NCBI GenBank assembly: GCA_018266775.1
Contig: JAFDZS010000013.1
Coordinates: forward strand, 107,902-171,901
Reading direction: 5' to 3'
DNA: 64,000 nucleotides
Origin: Bacteroidota bacterium
GTDB taxonomy: Bacteria > Bacteroidota > Bacteroidia > Chitinophagales > Chitinophagaceae
Part shown: piece by piece, positions 61,801 to 64,000 of the stretch
How positions within the stretch are numbered: position 1 is the stretch's first letter
Layout: each line of letters opens with the position of its first letter
Program-made: the position numbers and the translations under genes
The notes under the pieces: generated by a model
Database searches by the model: none
What the model was told of the DNA's origin: nothing
The model's input: only the letters and a program-made list of their open reading frames with translations

Positions 61801-64000
61801 ACCGGGGCAAACGGTTCCCTATTCAATTACTACAGGATTCGATACTACCTGGCTGATACATGTTATCAGCAGGATGGATGAAAACAACAGTACAACAGTG
61901 GTTCCGGTTACACAACACCAGTATAGTAATAGTTTATTGATAACAGAGCAAGACCGCGGCGGCATCAGCCTTAACTATGCATTCGTTCAGCACAACAGGG
62001 TATACAGCGGCAGTGAACAGGTGAGTGTTCCCTGGAACAATAAAGACTTGAACATTACTTATGGTACATTCCGTGACAAATTATTGCCTGGAAGCAAAGA
62101 AAAAATCACCATGACAGTTTCCGGAAATAAAGGTGAAAAAGTAATGGCAGAGGCTGTTGCAGCTATGTACGATGCCTCTTTAGACCAGTTTAAGCCACAT
62201 ATCTGGCCCGGTTTAGATTACCTGTGGCCATCACTAAATAATTATACCAATTGGGAAAAAGAATCAAATTTCAAAAGTGTTGAGGCCGAACAATATGATC
62301 AAACAGGCAATGACCACCCTAAAGAATACCCGAAATTATATGATAACCTGGCATTGTATGATCCAATAAGAGAAGGTTATTATGGACTTCAGCATGATTT
62401 GAACCCGGATATCAGGTATAATTCAGGAACTGGAAGCAAACGAGTTTCAAATCTTGTCTTGGCTCAACAGTTATTTGCAGTGAATAAAAAGCCCAATTAT
62501 GGAAGGCTTAGTGTAACGGCTATACTCACTAACCAAAAAAGTTCAAGAATTGGAAATTTGGAAGAAAGAGCCGGGAAAAGTGGCAGTTATGATTATTTAT
62601 CATACGATGTTGGAGCAACAGCATTGCGGTATGATGCAAACGGTACAGTTACCAGCGCTGTCCCATTTCTCAGCATTGGAGATTCTTCTAATCCAGCGCA
62701 GGGCAATCAATCTGCTTCGCCCCGCAAAAACTTCAACGAAACCGCCTTCTTCTTTCCTGATTTAAAAACTGATGCCGATGGCAACATTAGTTTTGAATAC
62801 ACTGTACCCGAAGCATTAACCCAATGGAAGCTGATGACTTTTGCGCATACTAAAGCACTGGCCAGCGGTTATACAGAAAAAAAAATAGTGACGCAAAAGC
62901 CATTAATGGTGCAACCCAATGCACCACGGTTTTTACGGGAAGGTGACCGTATGGAATTCAGCGCAAAAATTGTAAACCTCAGCGACAGTGAGATTACCGG
63001 CATTGCACAATTAGAATTAATTGATGCCGCCACCAATACTCCGGTTGACGGCTGGTTTAAAAATGTTTTTCCCAATCAGTATTTTACCGTGGCCGCCGGG
63101 CAAAGTGCCGCAGTGAAATTCCCTATGGAAGTGCCGTTCAATTTCAACAGCAGCATGAGTTACCGCATTGTAGCCAAAGCAGGCAACTTCAGCGATGGTG
63201 AAGAAATGGCGATTCCGGTATTAACTAATCGTACACTCGTTACAGAAAGCCTTCCTTTACACTTAAAAGCAGGCGAAAGCAAAAAGACCTTTCAATTCAG
63301 CAAACTCTTAAAATCCCCTCCTTCGGAGGGGTTTGGGGAGGCCCTTACTGTTGAATACACCAGCAACCCAATCTGGACCGCCATTCAATCGCTGCCCTAC
63401 TTGATGGAATTCCCGCATGAATGTGCGGAACAAACGTTCAACCGTTATTACGCCAATGCATTGGCAGCATACATCAGCAACAGCAATCCAAAAATCAAAA
63501 CTGTGTTTGAGAAATGGAAGTCCACCGACACCTCAGCTTTACAAAGCAACCTGGAAAAAAATCCTGAACTGAAAGCAGTATTGCTGGAAGAAACACCCTG
63601 GGTTTTGGACGCACAGAACGAAACCCAGCAAAGAAAAAATATTGCACTGTTGTTCGATTTAGTGCGTATGAGCAATGAACAGCAAAAAGCGTTGAATACA
63701 GTAGCCGATATGCAAAGCAGTAACGGAGGTTTCACCTGGTTTAAAGGCGGGCCCGATGACAGGTACATCACGCAATACATTGTTACCAGTATTGGCCATT
63801 TAAAAAAATTGGGTGTAATTAACCTCAACAACAACAATGACCTGAAACGCATTGCCAACAATGCTTTGCCCTATCTCGATAAAAAAATAAAAGAAGAATA
63901 TGATAACCTGGAAAAAAACAAAGTGAAACTGGCCAACAACAATCTTTCATATAACGCCATCCAGTATCTCTACATGCGCAGCTTCTTTAAAGAATATAAA
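58862..64000 (+). CDS. Second alpha-2-macroglobulin (MG2) family protein, C-terminus cut by the window edge
   Basis: The frame is open for 1713 codons from the ATG at 58862 to the window end. Residues 1-20 are a signal peptide (MFLKQLLLVLCTALTLTVMSQ) without a lipobox. The MG2 signature FIVTDRSLYRPGQTVYFKGIV is near residue 590, the A2M domain (FFFPDLKTDADGNISFEYTVPEALTQWKLMTFAHTKAL) near 1300, and the thioester Cys1521 in HECAEQT (CxEQ) is intact, followed by the start of the thioester domain. An in-frame palindromic element encodes SPPSEGFGEA near residue 1487. It is not paired with a PBP gene in the visible part. It differs from the lipoprotein A2M at 36651 by being exported without a lipid anchor. 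Confidence 0.93.
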   Translation, partial: MFLKQLLLVLCTALTLTVMSQTKKDYAENWKKVEALEKKGLPKSALKEVTNIYSLAVKDNNDAQQIRSAIFQIYYRAKIEEDADRYNVFFADTLITKAKAPAKNILISMQAEMYWRYLQDHRWQIYGRTILKNEVSKDLSTWSIDQLIQTISKLYQASLQNETILKSTKLETFDAVIVKGINTRQLRPTLYDFLAQRALDFFTTDENNITQPAYQFTINQAEASAPAAQFVKAAFTTADSSSLQHKALLLYQEILRFHLTDAQPDALVDADISRIKFVHEHSVLKDKDQQYEAVLQQLEKAYSNNPISGRATYLLAKFYNENGSDYDPFNKTTHQFEKRKAKEMCEVVIKKFPESEASYEAANLVNDIIKPTLSVEAEKVNTINDPFRMLVQYTNVPQVYVRIIKTNSDELEKINKKDYDELWKSYTAMKAIKSWNVTLPDQKDYQQHSAEIKADGLPGGLYLVLCSIDPNFALDKNIITAQKIYVSNISYISYNQNTFFVLDRNTGQPLNNAAVQLWENNYNYATSKYELAKKEKYTSNNNGSFTVPGQKSSRSFLLQIKYNADELFLNNDEVYVPYNSYNEQEYKPGTFIVTDRSLYRPGQTVYFKGIVVQRDKDASKSAVKAGFSTTIRLRDANDKKIADVNVTSNDYGSFHGSFVLPSNALNGYFSIIDTITNSSAYISVEEYKRPKFSTTIEKPKGTYRINDTITVTGTAKAYAGNTIDGAKVKYTVVRKVQYPVWWNWGFSRRNVYGRNNQQEITQGETTTDAKGEFHINFAALPDESVDKKAQPVFTYEVNADVTDLNGETRSGQTYVAVGYQSLQLSINLPEKMPADSLNNLHISSTNMNDIFESSRVKVAVTKLTSPTKIYRERYWDRPDVFTMTAAEYSNTFPYDIYSNEDETKSWPLAEQVLNTTDTTREDNLYSTGKTKFSAGWYKIEATTTDKDGETVKAEKYIQLTGSTPSVSEAVNINIPEAVSAPGQTVPYSITTGFDTTWLIHVISRMDENNSTTVVPVTQHQYSNSLLITEQDRGGISLNYAFVQHNRVYSGSEQVSVPWNNKDLNITYGTFRDKLLPGSKEKITMTVSGNKGEKVMAEAVAAMYDASLDQFKPHIWPGLDYLWPSLNNYTNWEKESNFKSVEAEQYDQTGNDHPKEYPKLYDNLALYDPIREGYYGLQHDLNPDIRYNSGTGSKRVSNLVLAQQLFAVNKKPNYGRLSVTAILTNQKSSRIGNLEERAGKSGSYDYLSYDVGATALRYDANGTVTSAVPFLSIGDSSNPAQGNQSASPRKNFNETAFFFPDLKTDADGNISFEYTVPEALTQWKLMTFAHTKALASGYTEKKIVTQKPLMVQPNAPRFLREGDRMEFSAKIVNLSDSEITGIAQLELIDAATNTPVDGWFKNVFPNQYFTVAAGQSAAVKFPMEVPFNFNSSMSYRIVAKAGNFSDGEEMAIPVLTNRTLVTESLPLHLKAGESKKTFQFSKLLKSPPSEGFGEALTVEYTSNPIWTAIQSLPYLMEFPHECAEQTFNRYYANALAAYISNSNPKIKTVFEKWKSTDTSALQSNLEKNPELKAVLLEETPWVLDAQNETQQRKNIALLFDLVRMSNEQQKALNTVADMQSSNGGFTWFKGGPDDRYITQYIVTSIGHLKKLGVINLNNNNDLKRIANNALPYLDKKIKEEYDNLEKNKVKLANNNLSYNAIQYLYMRSFFKEYK
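63311..63341. repeat. Palindromic element inside the A2M coding sequence
   Basis: CCCCTCC (63315-63321) and GGAGGGG (63325-63331) form a hairpin with a TTC loop, preceded by AAAT and followed by TTTGGGGAGG. In frame it encodes KSPPSEGFGEA between the predicted strands FQFSKLL and LTVEYTSNP. Confidence 0.88.

Overview
The window looks like a chromosomal stretch from a member of the Bacteroidota, most likely the Chitinophagaceae or a close relative. The signs are SusC/TonB-type outer-membrane receptors with carboxypeptidase-regulatory-like N-termini, a type IX secretion sorting domain, Bacteroidota-style lipoboxes followed by Lys-Lys, a SecA of about 1100 residues, few visible Shine-Dalgarno sequences, and many copies of the Bacteroidota -7 promoter element TAnnTTTG just upstream of genes. 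No rRNA or tRNA gene, CRISPR array or classical insertion sequence was seen.

Layout. 1-6040: an ATPase fragment, thyA, mnmA, a lipoprotein, a DinB-like protein, a Cys/Met-metabolism PLP enzyme, a membrane protein and a GNAT acetyltransferase. 6180-17220: a lipoprotein, two unrelated isocitrate dehydrogenases with a four-helix-bundle gene between them, a LamG/T9SS protein, nagA, a Pr6Pr-like membrane protein, a THUMP RNA methyltransferase and an aminotransferase. 17360-32410: a SAM hydroxide adenosyltransferase, a TonB receptor, secA, a lipoprotein, a compact four-gene membrane-protein operon that includes two genes of under 50 codons, a patatin phospholipase, a large outer-membrane barrel protein and an AraC regulator. 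32660-36440: atpG, scpB, lysA and a small barrel protein. 36650-45750: an alpha-2-macroglobulin (A2M) lipoprotein and its usual partner pbpC, separated by a REP-associated transposase (RAYT) gene and two 208-bp repeat units. 45850-49560: a papain-family peptidase, a DUF1016 nuclease, a thioredoxin-like protein and a hotdog-fold protein. 49770-51830: a visibly AT-rich pair of lipoprotein genes. 52090-64000: malic enzyme, mlaE/mlaF-like ABC genes, sucD, a secreted protein and the first 1713 codons of a second A2M protein that runs off the window.

Central carbon metabolism is well represented (two IDHs, sucD, maeB, atpG), as is the cell envelope (A2M x2, PBP1C, TonB receptors, MlaEF, lipoproteins).

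The most interesting material is the repeat biology: (i) the RAYT gene with its two palindrome-rich units inserted in the A2M-pbpC pair; (ii) palindromic elements sitting in frame inside two protein genes (the DUF1016 nuclease and the second A2M); (iii) word-repeat inverted arms in several intergenic regions, including a pair that brackets the four-helix-bundle gene; and (iv) a recurring TAnnTTTG-N4-ATG arrangement that predicts leaderless mRNAs.
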